DNA from: Paraburkholderia acidipaludis NBRC 101816
GTDB lineage: Bacteria; Pseudomonadota; Gammaproteobacteria; Burkholderiales; Burkholderiaceae
DNA: 64,000 nucleotides
NCBI RefSeq assembly: GCF_000684975.1
Contig: NZ_BAXZ01000008.1
Coordinates: forward strand, 1 to 64,000
Reading direction: 5' to 3'
A program made the translations under genes and the position numbers. Position 1 is the stretch's first letter, and every line of letters begins with the position of its first letter. Below are positions 8,648 to 16,741 of this stretch, piece by piece. The notes beneath the pieces were generated by a model that saw only the letters and a list, made by a program, of their open reading frames with translations, was not told where the DNA came from and did no database searches.

Positions 8648-8818
8648 ATGAAAATCTGGGAATGCGTAATCTGCGGCTTTCGCTACGACGAGGCCGAGGG
8701 GCGGCCTGATGAGGGAATCGCGCCGGGCACGCGCTGGGAGGATGTACCGGACGACTGGATATGCCCCGACTGCGCGACGGGCAAGCACGACTTCGACATG
8801 AAGGTGGTGACGATATGA
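8648..8818 (+). CDS. Rubredoxin
   Basis: A 56-residue rubredoxin, a one-iron electron carrier. The four iron-binding cysteines are in CVICGFRYDE (two, CxxC) and WICPDCATGK (two, CxxC), with the family motifs GIAPGTRWEDVPDDW between them and a typical total length. The ATG at 8648 lies 22 bp after the Rieske gene, with GGAGAGGAAACGCG before it. Its stop overlaps the start of the reductase gene (ATGA), so the three genes are surely co-transcribed. It should carry electrons from the reductase to an oxygenase, here most plausibly the adjacent Rieske enzyme. Confidence 0.95.
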   Translation: MKIWECVICGFRYDEAEGRPDEGIAPGTRWEDVPDDWICPDCATGKHDFDMKVVTI

Positions 8819-10005
8819 CGCAAAACCTGCACCCTGCTACCCAAACCGATCCTGTCGTGATCGTCGGCACGGGTCTCGCCGGTTATACGGTGGCGCGCGA
8901 GCTGCGCAAGCTCGACGCGCAAACGCCCGTCGTCATCGTGAGCCGCGACGACGGCAGCTTCTACTCGAAGCCCGCGCTGTCGAACGCGCTCGCGATGAAG
9001 AAGGCGCCACATGAGCTTGCGAGCTTCGACGCCCAGGTGATGGCCGCGCAGCTGGGTGCGCGCGTCTGGACCCATCGCCACGTCGAACGGATTGTGCCGG
9101 ACGAACACGCGATCGTCGTCGACGGGCAACGGCTGCGTTATCGCGCGCTGGTGCTCGCGACCGGCGCGGATCCGCGCCGCATCCCGATCGAAGGCGACGG
9201 CGCGGGGGAGGTTCTGTCCGTCAACGACCTCGGCGACTACGTGCGCTTTCGCGAGGCGCTCACGTCGTGCCGCTCGGTAGCCATACTCGGCGCGGGCCTG
9301 ATCGGCTGCGAGTTCGCCAACGATCTGATCGTGGCTGGCCATGAGGTCAGCCTGATCGACCCCGCCAGTGCGCCGCTCTCCCGGTTGCTGCCGGCCGAAG
9401 CCGGCGCCGCGTTTTCCCGCGCGCTGTCCGATGCGGGCGTGGATATGCGGCTGGATCGCGGAGTCGCCGCGGTTTCCCGACGCGAGCCGGGCTATCGGCT
9501 CACGCTGACCGACGGCACTTCGCTCGACGCGGATATCGTTGTGTCCGCAATCGGTCTCGTGCCGAGAACGGCGCTCGCGAAGGCAGCCGGCCTGCGGATC
9601 GAAGGCGGCATCAGCACAGACGCCTGGTGCCGCACCCGTGCGCCGGACGTCTACGCGCTCGGCGACTGCGCGGCAATCGAAGGCCGCGTGCAGCCCTATG
9701 TACTGCCAATCATGCATGCCGCGCGAGCGCTCGCCCGCACGCTGTGCGGAACGCTTACGCGCGTCGAGTTCCCGGTCATGCCCGTTGTCGTCAAGACCCC
9801 TGCCGTGCCGGCCGTGGTGGTGACGCCCGCGGCACCGGACGGACAGTGGACGGTCGAGGTGGCCACGCAAGACCCGCCTCACGCGGTACGCGCGGTTTGC
9901 GAAAGCAGGGAGACGAAGCGCATGACCGGCTTTGCCCTGCTGGGTGCCGCGACGGCGGACAAGGCCGCGTTGTTGAAGCAGATGACGACGAGCGGGTGCG
10001 CTTAG
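8815..10005 (+). CDS. Rubredoxin-NAD(+) reductase (FAD), RubB/AlkT-like
   Basis: A 396-residue flavoprotein that should pass electrons from NAD(P)H to rubredoxin. The FAD-binding VVIVGTGLAGYTVARELR is near residue 13, the NAD-binding SVAILGAGLIGCEFA near residue 157, the second FAD motif VYALGDCA near 280, and the C-terminal FPVMPVVVKTPAVP stretch resembles Pseudomonas rubredoxin reductases. The ATG at 8815 overlaps the rubredoxin stop by 4 bp; the open frame upstream is only the rubredoxin shadow. It is the last gene of the oxygenase operon, followed by a terminator at 10153. Confidence 0.93.
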   Translation: MTQNLHPATQTDPVVIVGTGLAGYTVARELRKLDAQTPVVIVSRDDGSFYSKPALSNALAMKKAPHELASFDAQVMAAQLGARVWTHRHVERIVPDEHAIVVDGQRLRYRALVLATGADPRRIPIEGDGAGEVLSVNDLGDYVRFREALTSCRSVAILGAGLIGCEFANDLIVAGHEVSLIDPASAPLSRLLPAEAGAAFSRALSDAGVDMRLDRGVAAVSRREPGYRLTLTDGTSLDADIVVSAIGLVPRTALAKAAGLRIEGGISTDAWCRTRAPDVYALGDCAAIEGRVQPYVLPIMHAARALARTLCGTLTRVEFPVMPVVVKTPAVPAVVVTPAAPDGQWTVEVATQDPPHAVRAVCESRETKRMTGFALLGAATADKAALLKQMTTSGCA

Positions 10006-10152
10006 GCCGCGCGTCCAGCGGAGTCACGACAACCGGATGCGGCAAAGGCCCATTCGACAACGGGCCGTTTCTGCTGACCGACCCCCGTTGCGCGCTGGCG
10101 TCCCCGTCTGGTCCCTACCTGTCTACCGGACACCGACGCCAGGCGTTTTCAT

Positions 10153-10180
10153 ACCGCGAGCCATGCTCGCGGTTTTTTTA
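10153..10180 (+). terminator. Rho-independent terminator after the Rieske/rubredoxin operon
   Basis: ACCGCGAG, loop CCATG, CTCGCGGT (8-bp perfect stem) is followed by TTTTTT. It lies about 150 bp after the reductase stop and 28 bp before the convergent LysR gene end. Confidence 0.85.
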
Positions 10181-10207
10181 TGGGCGCCGCGCCGCGTTCG
10201 CCGATCT

Positions 10208-11128
10208 TCAGCGTGCGAGTCCCTTCGCGACCCCGGCCACGAGATGGCGCAGCCAGATCGCCGCCGCACTGCGATGGGTGCGGTCGTGCCAGAGTTGGTA
10301 ATAGGTGAGTGCCTGCGGCTCGCCGGGGATAGGCTCCATCCTGAGCGGAAGCAGGTTGCAGTAATGCGCGGCCAGTCCGCGTGTCGTCGTGAACAGCAGA
10401 TTCGAGCGCATCAAGACATAAGGGGCCATGCCGAAATACGGCAGCGTGGTCGTCACATTCCTCGAAAGCCCGCTGCGCGCCAGCTCGATGTCAATCGTGC
10501 CGGGCCCGGAGGCATGGTGCGTGGCGACGGCCAGGTGCCCGGCTTCCTGATAAACCTCCCGGCTCAGCATGCCGGGTTTGATCGGGTGTTCCATGCGCAG
10601 CAGACACACCAGGTCGTCCTTGCACAGCGGCTGCAGATGAAGATGCTCGGGCGGCGTGCGCCAGTTGCCTATCACGAGATCGAGCGCGCCGCTTTCGAGA
10701 CTGTACTCGTAGCCCCCGTCCACCATCATCAGATGCTGGAACTCGAGGTGCGCGCGCGGCGCCTGGGTATGAAACGCGTCGACGACGGCCGGCAGGAAGA
10801 ATACGTCCAGATAGTCGGGCGAACCGATATGGAAGGTTCGCCGCGTGGTTGCGGGATCGAATGCCGTTGTCGGGTGCAGCACGGCGGCAATGCCGGCGAG
10901 CGCCTGCGCGGTCGGCTCGATCAGCGTGAGCGCGTGGCTCGTGGGCACCATGTGGCTGCCGCTGCGCACCAGCAGAGGATCGCCCGTCATCGTCCGCAGC
11001 TTGCGCAGCGCGACGCTGATGGTCGGCTGCGACTGGCCGAGCAACCTGGCGGTTCGCGAAACGCTCGATTCGGTGATGAGAGTATGAAGAACCTGCAGCA
11101 GATAGGAGTCGATAACTTCCCGGGACAT
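10208..11128 (-). CDS. LysR-family transcriptional regulator, NodD/NahR-like
   Basis: A 306-residue LysR regulator starting MSREVIDSYLLQVLHTL. The helix-turn-helix is VSRTARLLGQSQPTISVALRKLR (about residues 22-44); the effector half includes IGSPDYLDVFFLP and GALDLVIGNW, typical of the NodD/NahR/MexT branch that senses aromatic compounds. It starts 46 bp after the stop of the molybdopterin-domain gene and is likely co-transcribed with it. It converges on the Rieske/rubredoxin operon, making it a candidate regulator of that operon, though this rests only on position. Confidence 0.9.
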   Translation of the reverse strand: MSREVIDSYLLQVLHTLITESSVSRTARLLGQSQPTISVALRKLRTMTGDPLLVRSGSHMVPTSHALTLIEPTAQALAGIAAVLHPTTAFDPATTRRTFHIGSPDYLDVFFLPAVVDAFHTQAPRAHLEFQHLMMVDGGYEYSLESGALDLVIGNWRTPPEHLHLQPLCKDDLVCLLRMEHPIKPGMLSREVYQEAGHLAVATHHASGPGTIDIELARSGLSRNVTTTLPYFGMAPYVLMRSNLLFTTTRGLAAHYCNLLPLRMEPIPGEPQALTYYQLWHDRTHRSAAAIWLRHLVAGVAKGLAR

Positions 11129-11174
11129 GCGAACCGCCGTCGTTTTACGCCAAGGTTTTACGCCAATCGTCGAG

Positions 11175-11651
11175 TCAGAGCGCAAGCACGCGGGCCTCGA
11201 TGCGCGCCAGGCGCTTCACGTGCCGTGGTGCCGGCACGAGATCGGCGCCGGAAAACAGCACGGGCGCGCCGTCCTGCGCGTCGAGCGGGGTGCCGCCGCA
11301 CTCGTAAGCGACGAGCACTTGCTCGCCCACCGGCGTATTGAACAATTCGTGCCATGAGAACGTCACGAAGTAACCGTCGTGGCCCACCGCGAGAAAGACC
11401 ATGCGCTTGAAGTCGCCGTGCACGTCGTTACGCAAGCCGGCCTGCCGGAGCAATTCGGTCAGCCGCACGCCGCGATAGGACTCCACGGTGCGAATGAAGC
11501 GCTGCGTGGTGTAGCAGCGCAAATCGAACGGCGCGCATGTCGCGCCGGGATAGTGCCGGAGCGCGTCGAGCGAGAGCGCCATCGGGCGCATGAGGCTGCC
11601 GGTCAGATATAGCGTGGTCGTCTGCTCGACGGAGGCGGGCGCAATGTCCAT
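11175..11651 (-). CDS. Small molybdopterin-binding-domain oxidoreductase (sulfite-oxidase fold)
   Basis: A 158-residue protein consisting of the oxidoreductase molybdopterin-binding domain only. Recognisable pieces are LDALRHYPGATCAPFDLRCYT, where the single Cys sits where sulfite-oxidase relatives ligate molybdenum, and SYRGVRLTELLRQAGL, VFLAVGHDGYFVTFSWHEL and VLVAYECGGTPLD. There is no signal peptide, so it is probably cytosolic. CGGAGATCCGAGA precedes the ATG. It lies directly upstream of the LysR gene in the same direction. Function unknown; it might be a redox partner or enzyme for the adjacent oxygenase pathway. Confidence 0.72.
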   Translation of the reverse strand: MDIAPASVEQTTTLYLTGSLMRPMALSLDALRHYPGATCAPFDLRCYTTQRFIRTVESYRGVRLTELLRQAGLRNDVHGDFKRMVFLAVGHDGYFVTFSWHELFNTPVGEQVLVAYECGGTPLDAQDGAPVLFSGADLVPAPRHVKRLARIEARVLAL

Positions 11652-11861
11652 TCTCGGATCTCCGGGCCGGATCCGGCCTTAAAGGGCTCGATATAGTCAT
11701 CCGTATATTACGCCGGCAAGCGCCCCGGGACCAGTTCGACCCGGAACATATCGGTCATTCCGCTGCATTTATGGGCGAAGTGGGCCTGCCCGACACCGCC
11801 GGCGCTGGCGTAATCCGCCCCTCTGCTCCGCCCCGCCTTCACTTTCCCCACGAGTCTGCAT

Positions 11862-12449
11862 TCAAGGCTTCATCACGTCCCCGTCGTACAGCATCTGATA
11901 ATGCTTCTGGCCACCTGCCTTGAACGTCTGAAAACCGTTCTGCAGGAATGCCGAGACGAGATTGGCGCCAACGAGAAAGATGAACGCAACCGTGACGATC
12001 GACCGAAGCGTTGCGTATCCTCCACCAGCCTGTGGCGGAACAGAGGCCGGGTTTCTACAGGCGAAGGCCAGCATCACCACGCAGAACATGATGGCCGCTG
12101 TAAACAGGATGTACGTCCACGTATACATATGCAGCCCGAAAACGGCCGAGCCGGTCGGCGTGGTCCACGCCGGCGCTTTGGCGAACATGAAGAGCAGACT
12201 GATGAGACTGCCGATCAGGGCGCCAAATGCGCTGAGAACGTAGTTCCAGGCGTTCGTGCCAAAGCGGATGTTCAGCAGCAGGCCGCTGCCGAGCAACATG
12301 AAGCCTACCCGTATGAGATTGCAGAATGCGCAAGGGAGTTCACCCTTGACGAGCTGGTAGTAGAAGGCCCCGAGCAGAACGAGGCAGATGCCCAGCAGCG
12401 CTACGGCATCGATAGCGCTCAGGTGCCGCGAATTCGCTTTCGTCACCAC
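11862..12449 (-). CDS. DsbB-like membrane protein (disulfide bond formation protein B family)
   Basis: A 195-residue membrane protein with about four to five transmembrane segments: the first near residues 13-33, then segments around 45-62, 70-90, 108-130 and 150-170. The CxxC redox pair is in ELPCAFCNLIR at the first periplasmic loop, as in DsbB. The second periplasmic cysteine pair of classical DsbB is not evident; other cysteines lie inside membrane segments (MFCVVML, FACRNP). This resembles shortened DsbB-like proteins found with a small membrane partner. The GTG start at 12449 overlaps the end of the 57-residue gene upstream by 7 bp, indicating translational coupling. No cognate DsbA gene is adjacent. 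Confidence 0.75.
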   Translation of the reverse strand: MVTKANSRHLSAIDAVALLGICLVLLGAFYYQLVKGELPCAFCNLIRVGFMLLGSGLLLNIRFGTNAWNYVLSAFGALIGSLISLLFMFAKAPAWTTPTGSAVFGLHMYTWTYILFTAAIMFCVVMLAFACRNPASVPPQAGGGYATLRSIVTVAFIFLVGANLVSAFLQNGFQTFKAGGQKHYQMLYDGDVMKP

Positions 12450-12616
12450 GACCCCAACGTAGAAAGGTCATGCAAATGATGACGGCCATGGAACAAAGTC
12501 CAACTGACGACCAGCAGCGAACAAATGACCCATAAGAGGCGTGCAGTTTTCTGGCTGCGCAACGAAGTCAGCGCGGCAGCGAAGGCAACCAGCACGGGAA
12601 TAAATCCGATGAACAT
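12443..12616 (-). CDS. 57-residue membrane protein, DUF5993-like, coupled to the DsbB-like gene
   Basis: Translation of the minus strand from the ATG at 12616 gives a 57-residue protein with two hydrophobic segments, MFIGFIPVLVAFAAAL and LLWVICSLLVVSWTLF, then HGRHHLHD and a short tail. The W-x(4)-H-x(2)-HH-x-HD pattern is what I associate with DUF5993-type small membrane proteins next to dsbB-like genes. AGGAG lies eight bases upstream of the ATG. Its stop codon (12443-12445) overlaps the GTG start of the DsbB-like gene, so the pair forms a coupled unit. Function unknown; a partner or stabiliser of the DsbB-like protein is an inference. Confidence 0.7.
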   Translation of the reverse strand: MFIGFIPVLVAFAAALTSLRSQKTARLLWVICSLLVVSWTLFHGRHHLHDLSTLGSW

Positions 12617-13171
12617 TCACGGATCTCCTGTTGTCGGATGAAGTATAAGTAGCCGACTCGAATTTAACGCGCCCTTCGCTAACCGTCTGTCGACAATCGG
12701 TCGCATTGTATAGATGAGCAGCCAGTCACCGATCGGCCAGCTCGAGAGCCCGGACACCGAGGCGATCGCAGTCAGCCAAGGGGCTGGGCGACCCGGGTTT
12801 TGGGAGCGGGTTCAAGGATGCGCTAGTTGACTCGTTTCGATGCGGTGCTGCGCCTGATAAAGTTTCTCTTTCAAGGGTAGACACTTTATCTTCCTTGTCT
12901 TTGGCTTTATGGCCGGCGACAATTTATCAAGCTAATCAGTGGCACGGCTCGCGTTTCTTTGCCACGAATTCGCCGCTGCTCTGTCGGGGAGAAGTATTTT
13001 TTCCTGGAGCCTTCGACAACGGCCGATCCTTTCTGTCGTGCGATTACGGCGTTTCGAATCTCGCTGTGCTTTCGGAATTCGAGCGCAGTTCCCACATATC
13101 TCCCCATGCTCGTGGCCGTTCGATCTCCGACATTTTCTGGAGTCCTCTCTGATTGGCGTTGAACTATCGTC
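12617..13171 (+). other. Gene-free 555-bp region before the GMC oxidoreductase
   Basis: No credible coding frame: the open frames here lack ribosome-binding sites and have codon use unlike the neighbours. The second half is clearly richer in A/T. It contains an 8-bp inverted repeat, GATAAAGT (12856-12863) and ACTTTATC (12883-12890), separated by 19 bp, which may be a hairpin or a regulator site. It probably carries the promoters of the 57-residue gene (minus) and the GMC gene (plus). Confidence 0.5.
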
Positions 13172-14686
13172 ATGAAAAACAAAGTGGAAATATTGGTCAT
13201 AGGCAGCGGATTCGGCGGCGCCATCGCTGCGAAGCGTCTGATCGAAGCCGGATGTGATGTTCTGATGCTGGAGCGCGGCCCCTGGCGTGATACGGTGCCG
13301 AATCGATCGACCGGCATGACGGACCTAGCACCGCTGCCGCAGGGAACAAAGGCCTTTACGCACGGCTTGAGATCGATTCGCTCCCATTTGTTTCGAGGCC
13401 AACTGGTCCTGAACAGGAAGGGATTCGTCGAAGCCTATCGCGGCCGGGGCATCAATGTGATCTGCTCCTCCAACGTAGGCGGCGGCAGCCATATCTATGC
13501 CGGCATGCTGGCGAGGCCATCCAACCCCGCGTATTGGGACGGCCGCCATCCGCAGCTCTCGAAAGAAGGCATGGAGAAATACTATGCCGAGGTCATCGAT
13601 CTGCTGCAGGCCAGGGCTGCTACGGACGAAGACAGGATTCCGAACAGCATCGGCGAGACGAACTACGATGGAAAATTGTCCACTGCCGGGCTCGGGAATC
13701 CGCTTATCGGCGTGCTTTTTCCGAAGCAAGCCGGCACCGCTTCGAAAATCATCGACGCGCACGGCATCGAGCGATGGGAATGCGAATACCGGAACAACAG
13801 CGTGCTGGGATCGCCGTCCGGCGCCAAAACAACGCTGGATTTCTCCGTTGTCTGGCCGGCAATGCAGCAAGGCCTGGCGGTTCGCGACCTCTGCGAAGCG
13901 GCATCCATCCGCAAGCTGAAAGACACCGACCCCGATGGCATGCGCTATGCCGTCCACTATCGGAATCATCGAAACAAAACCGACGAAATCATTCTGGCAA
14001 AGCATGTGATTCTTGCCGCGGGTTGTCTGAATACGGTTCGCCTGCTGTTCAAAAGCCGCGATATCGATCGCGGACTGGACGGCATGCCGCGGCTCGGTTT
14101 GCAGTTCGGGACCAACGGCGGATACTTCGCACTCTGGAAGGAAAACAGCCGGAACGATCTCACGGAGGGTCTGCCGCTCTGCGGGCCGTTCCGGTCGGCC
14201 GGTTCCACCAGTCAATCGGTTCAGGTTCTGCGCGCCGCGATCCAGGGCATCGACGACATCCCCATGCCCGCCGTACTCAGGCGATGGCTCCACCGCAATT
14301 CATTCATCGTCGCCCTTGGCAAGGACAACAACAACGGCTCGATGAACATGAATTACGGAAAATTCAGGATAATTTATGATAAGCGAGAAAGCAGCGTTTA
14401 TCAGGAAATCGATTACGAAGTAAAAAACATTCAACGCGCAACGGGCACGAAAATCTACGCGCCCGGATCGCCAGTCACCGTCCAGCCGCTGGGCGGCGCA
14501 TGCCTCGGGACGTCGAACGCGGATGGCGTAGTCGATGCCAACGGCGAGGTGTTCGATAACCCGGGCCTCTACGTATCAGATGCCGCGGCCCTGCCGGAAT
14601 CTCCTGGCAGGCCGCCGAGCTTGACCATCGCCGCATGGTCCGCCAACGTCGCCGACCGCTTGATCGCCAAACTGGAAAGCCCGTGA
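13172..14686 (+). CDS. GMC-family FAD oxidoreductase, cholesterol-oxidase-like
   Basis: A 504-residue flavoprotein. The FAD-binding ILVIGSGFGGAIAAKRLIEAG is at residues 7-27 followed by LMLERGPW; SSNVGGGSHIYAGM is the second flavin contact; the C-terminal part has PLGGACLGTSNADGVVD, LYVSDAAALPESPGRPPSLTI and a closing helix typical of the cholesterol oxidase branch of the GMC family. There is no signal peptide. No strong Shine-Dalgarno site is seen. Base composition is lower in G+C than the surrounding genes. It is immediately followed by the remnant of a LysR gene. Substrate unknown; a sterol or other alcohol is possible from family membership only. Confidence 0.85.
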   Translation: MKNKVEILVIGSGFGGAIAAKRLIEAGCDVLMLERGPWRDTVPNRSTGMTDLAPLPQGTKAFTHGLRSIRSHLFRGQLVLNRKGFVEAYRGRGINVICSSNVGGGSHIYAGMLARPSNPAYWDGRHPQLSKEGMEKYYAEVIDLLQARAATDEDRIPNSIGETNYDGKLSTAGLGNPLIGVLFPKQAGTASKIIDAHGIERWECEYRNNSVLGSPSGAKTTLDFSVVWPAMQQGLAVRDLCEAASIRKLKDTDPDGMRYAVHYRNHRNKTDEIILAKHVILAAGCLNTVRLLFKSRDIDRGLDGMPRLGLQFGTNGGYFALWKENSRNDLTEGLPLCGPFRSAGSTSQSVQVLRAAIQGIDDIPMPAVLRRWLHRNSFIVALGKDNNNGSMNMNYGKFRIIYDKRESSVYQEIDYEVKNIQRATGTKIYAPGSPVTVQPLGGACLGTSNADGVVDANGEVFDNPGLYVSDAAALPESPGRPPSLTIAAWSANVADRLIAKLESP

Positions 14687-14709
14687 ACCGGGTAGGGGTT
14701 GCCTATTGG

Positions 14710-14847
14710 CCAAGCTTCGAGTGCACGGACGAGTTGCCCCACCGCTGCGGGTGTCACGTTCAACCCGGCGGTCGCGGCCGAAAAACTCCGGTGGCGGGCA
14801 CTGGCCTCAAAGGCGCGCAGCGCATTGAAGAATGCAAGTGCTTTCAT
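14710..14847 (-). pseudogene. Truncated LysR regulator (DNA-binding half only, GcvA-like)
   Basis: From the ATG at 14847 the minus strand encodes 46 residues that match the start of GcvA-type LysR proteins: FFNALRAFEASARHRSF, then NVTPAAVGQLVRALEAW. After W46 the similarity stops abruptly and the frame runs into the 3' end of the GMC gene. The whole effector domain is missing from the window. This is the scar of a deletion or insertion whose junction is about position 14708, 22 bp after the GMC stop. Confidence 0.75.
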
Positions 14848-14857
14848 GAGAAAGTTT

Positions 14858-14878
14858 TTCTTTCTGAGATAGAAAGAA
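14858..14878. promoter_or_regulatory. Candidate LysR operator upstream of the broken LysR gene
   Basis: TTCTTTCT, five-base spacer GAGAT, AGAAAGAA is a perfect 8-bp inverted repeat eleven bases upstream of the LysR fragment start. It is in the right place for an autoregulatory site also serving the divergent AhpD-like gene at 15089. Assignment is by position and symmetry only. Confidence 0.35.
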
Positions 14879-15088
14879 TATAGCAGTTGTCGCATTGACG
14901 CGACATGTCAATAATGACTCAATCTAGAAGTACATTTTGGCACAAAGCAATCGCCATCGATTTAAAAATATTTCAACTCACCAAACTAACGATGAATTGA
15001 AGCGCATCTACGAAGTTGTGTAACGCCGGTATTCATCGAAGCGACGAATGATCCGGATTTCAGGAAATTCACTGGAGGTAATATCTTG

Positions 15089-15430
15089 ATGCAAGATTGG
15101 AATGCTTACCGCAATGCTTTGCAGGCCCGTATTGGCGATTTTGCTCAGCTGAATCCCGATGTGATGAAAGGTATGGCAACGCTCAGCGGCAGAGTCGAAA
15201 AAAGCGGCAAACTGGAGCCCAAGATCCACGAATTGATCGCATTGGCAGTAGCCGTGACAACCCGCTGCGATGGCTGTATCACTGTTCATACCCAAAAGGC
15301 GGCAGAATTGGGCGCGACGCAGGATGAAATCGCCGAAGCATTGGGCGTTGCGATTGCGCTGAATGCAGGTGCCGCGCTGGTTTATTCGACCCGTGTCCTC
15401 GATGCCTACGCATCGTTGCCGAACAAATAA
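15089..15430 (+). CDS. AhpD-like carboxymuconolactone decarboxylase-family protein
   Basis: A 113-residue all-helical protein of the CMD/AhpD family. The redox motif TRCDGCITVHTQKAAELG contains CxxC and the following His, as in AhpD-type peroxidase partners, with an upstream acidic residue in KIHELIALAVA. GGAGGTAATATCTTG leads to the ATG at 15089; a TTG at 15086 is an alternative start. It is divergent from the LysR remnant, so it probably lost a local regulator. Probable role is thiol-dependent peroxide or electrophile detoxification. Confidence 0.88.
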   Translation: MQDWNAYRNALQARIGDFAQLNPDVMKGMATLSGRVEKSGKLEPKIHELIALAVAVTTRCDGCITVHTQKAAELGATQDEIAEALGVAIALNAGAALVYSTRVLDAYASLPNK

Positions 15431-15632
15431 TTAAAGCCGGAGCGGTCCACTAGCGTATTGCAACGACAAGCTGGCCAGCTTCCGTTCTATATCAGGACGC
15501 TGCTCGTTGTAATGCATGAAAACGACGGCGAGATTGCGCACGGTCCCCGACCACCGCGGCCCCAGCGGGCCGCGATACCAAGCCGCACGGCGCGCGTAGA
15601 ATGGCGCTCATCGCCCCGCGCAGCACACCGTC

Positions 15633-16703
15633 ATGACGCACCACAAGAACGCCATTTTCCAGGCCCTCGCCGCCGCCGCGCTGTTCGGCGCCACCACGCC
15701 GTTCGCCAAGGCACTGCTCGGCACCCTGCCGCCGTTCATGGTCGCCGGACTGTTCTATCTGGGCAGCGGCTTGGGGCTTGCTATCGCCATTGCGTTACGG
15801 CACGGCAGCCGCGCGGCGAGCGAATCGCAGACCGAATCGCTAAACCAGTCGCTAAAAGCCGCCGAGATCCCCTGGCTCGCCGGCGCGATCGCCGCGGGCG
15901 GCATTGCCGGTCCCGCACTGCTGATGCTCGGTCTTGCGAGCACGCCTGCTGCCACGAGCTCACTGCTGCTGAATCTCGAAGGCGTGTTCACGGCGCTGAT
16001 CGCGTGGATCTGCTTCCGCGAGAACGTCGATACGCAGATCTTTCTCGGCATGGCCGCCATTGTCGCGGGAGGCGTCCTGCTCTCGTGGCCCAGTTCGCAT
16101 GCGGGCTTCGCCGCCGACGCGCTGCTCGTGGCCGCGGCCTGTCTGTGCTGGGCCATCGACAACAATCTCACCCGCAAGGTGTCCACCAACGACGCCATGG
16201 TGATCGCCTGCCTCAAGGGACTCTTTGCGGGCCCCGTCAATCTGGGCATTGCGCTTTCGCTCGGCGCCCACCTGCCCACCGCCGGCACGATGGCAGGCGC
16301 GATGGCCGTGGGCTTCGCGGGCTATGGCGTGAGTCTCGTGCTTTTCGTCGTGGCCCTGCGCGATCTGGGCACGGCGCGCACAGGCGCTTACTTCTCGGTC
16401 GCGCCGCTGTTCGGCGTCGCGCTTTCGCTATTGTTCTGGCCGCAGCGTCCGGAGACGACATTCTGGCTCGCGGCCGCGCTCATGGCGATTGGCGTGTGGC
16501 TGCACGTTCGCGAACGACACGAACATGTGCATACGCATGATCCGCTCGACCACACGCACCGCCACCGGCACGACACGCATCACCAGCACGAACACAACTT
16601 CGCCTGGGACGGCACCGAACCGCATACCCACCCTCACCACCACGCGCCCCTCACCCACAGTCACGCGCATTACCCGGACGTGCATCACCGGCACTCGCAC
16701 TGA
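15633..16703 (+). CDS. EamA/DMT-family transporter with His-rich C-terminal tail
   Basis: A 356-residue inner-membrane protein with about ten transmembrane helices in two EamA halves: AAAALFGATTPFAKALLG near the start, and GYGVSLVLFVVALRDLGTA in the second half. After the last helix (about residue 290) there is a cytosolic tail of roughly 60 residues containing more than 20 histidines in HxH and HHH clusters (HEHVHTHD, HTHRHRHD, HPHHHAP, HSHAHYP). Such tails usually bind Ni, Co or Zn. The ATG begins MTHHKNAIFQ. Substrate unknown; the tail suggests a metal or metal-sensed transport role, but that is inference. Confidence 0.88.
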   Translation: MTHHKNAIFQALAAAALFGATTPFAKALLGTLPPFMVAGLFYLGSGLGLAIAIALRHGSRAASESQTESLNQSLKAAEIPWLAGAIAAGGIAGPALLMLGLASTPAATSSLLLNLEGVFTALIAWICFRENVDTQIFLGMAAIVAGGVLLSWPSSHAGFAADALLVAAACLCWAIDNNLTRKVSTNDAMVIACLKGLFAGPVNLGIALSLGAHLPTAGTMAGAMAVGFAGYGVSLVLFVVALRDLGTARTGAYFSVAPLFGVALSLLFWPQRPETTFWLAAALMAIGVWLHVRERHEHVHTHDPLDHTHRHRHDTHHQHEHNFAWDGTEPHTHPHHHAPLTHSHAHYPDVHHRHSH

Positions 16704-16741
16704 GGCCGCGGCGCTCACGGGTCTGCGAAGGAGATAACGCC

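Noticed and set aside
12895..13317. Overlapping short open frames on both strands before the GMC gene
   Set aside because: Codon use is unlike neighbouring genes, no ribosome-binding sites, no family similarity; treated as intergenic.
15468..15481. Perfect 14-base palindrome AAGCTGGCCAGCTT between the AhpD-like and EamA genes
   Set aside because: Isolated, short, and no gene start nearby is positioned for it; chance is a fair explanation in 64 kb.
15431..15605. Minus-strand open stretch ending in a transposase-like YNEQRP motif
   Set aside because: Only about 58 codons are open, with no start, no ribosome site and no second transposase motif or terminal repeats. A decayed insertion sequence is possible but not supported.
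16500..16703. His-codon-rich repetitive DNA at the end of the EamA gene as a possible repeat element
   Set aside because: The repeats are irregular His clusters within the reading frame, explained by the protein tail rather than a DNA repeat.
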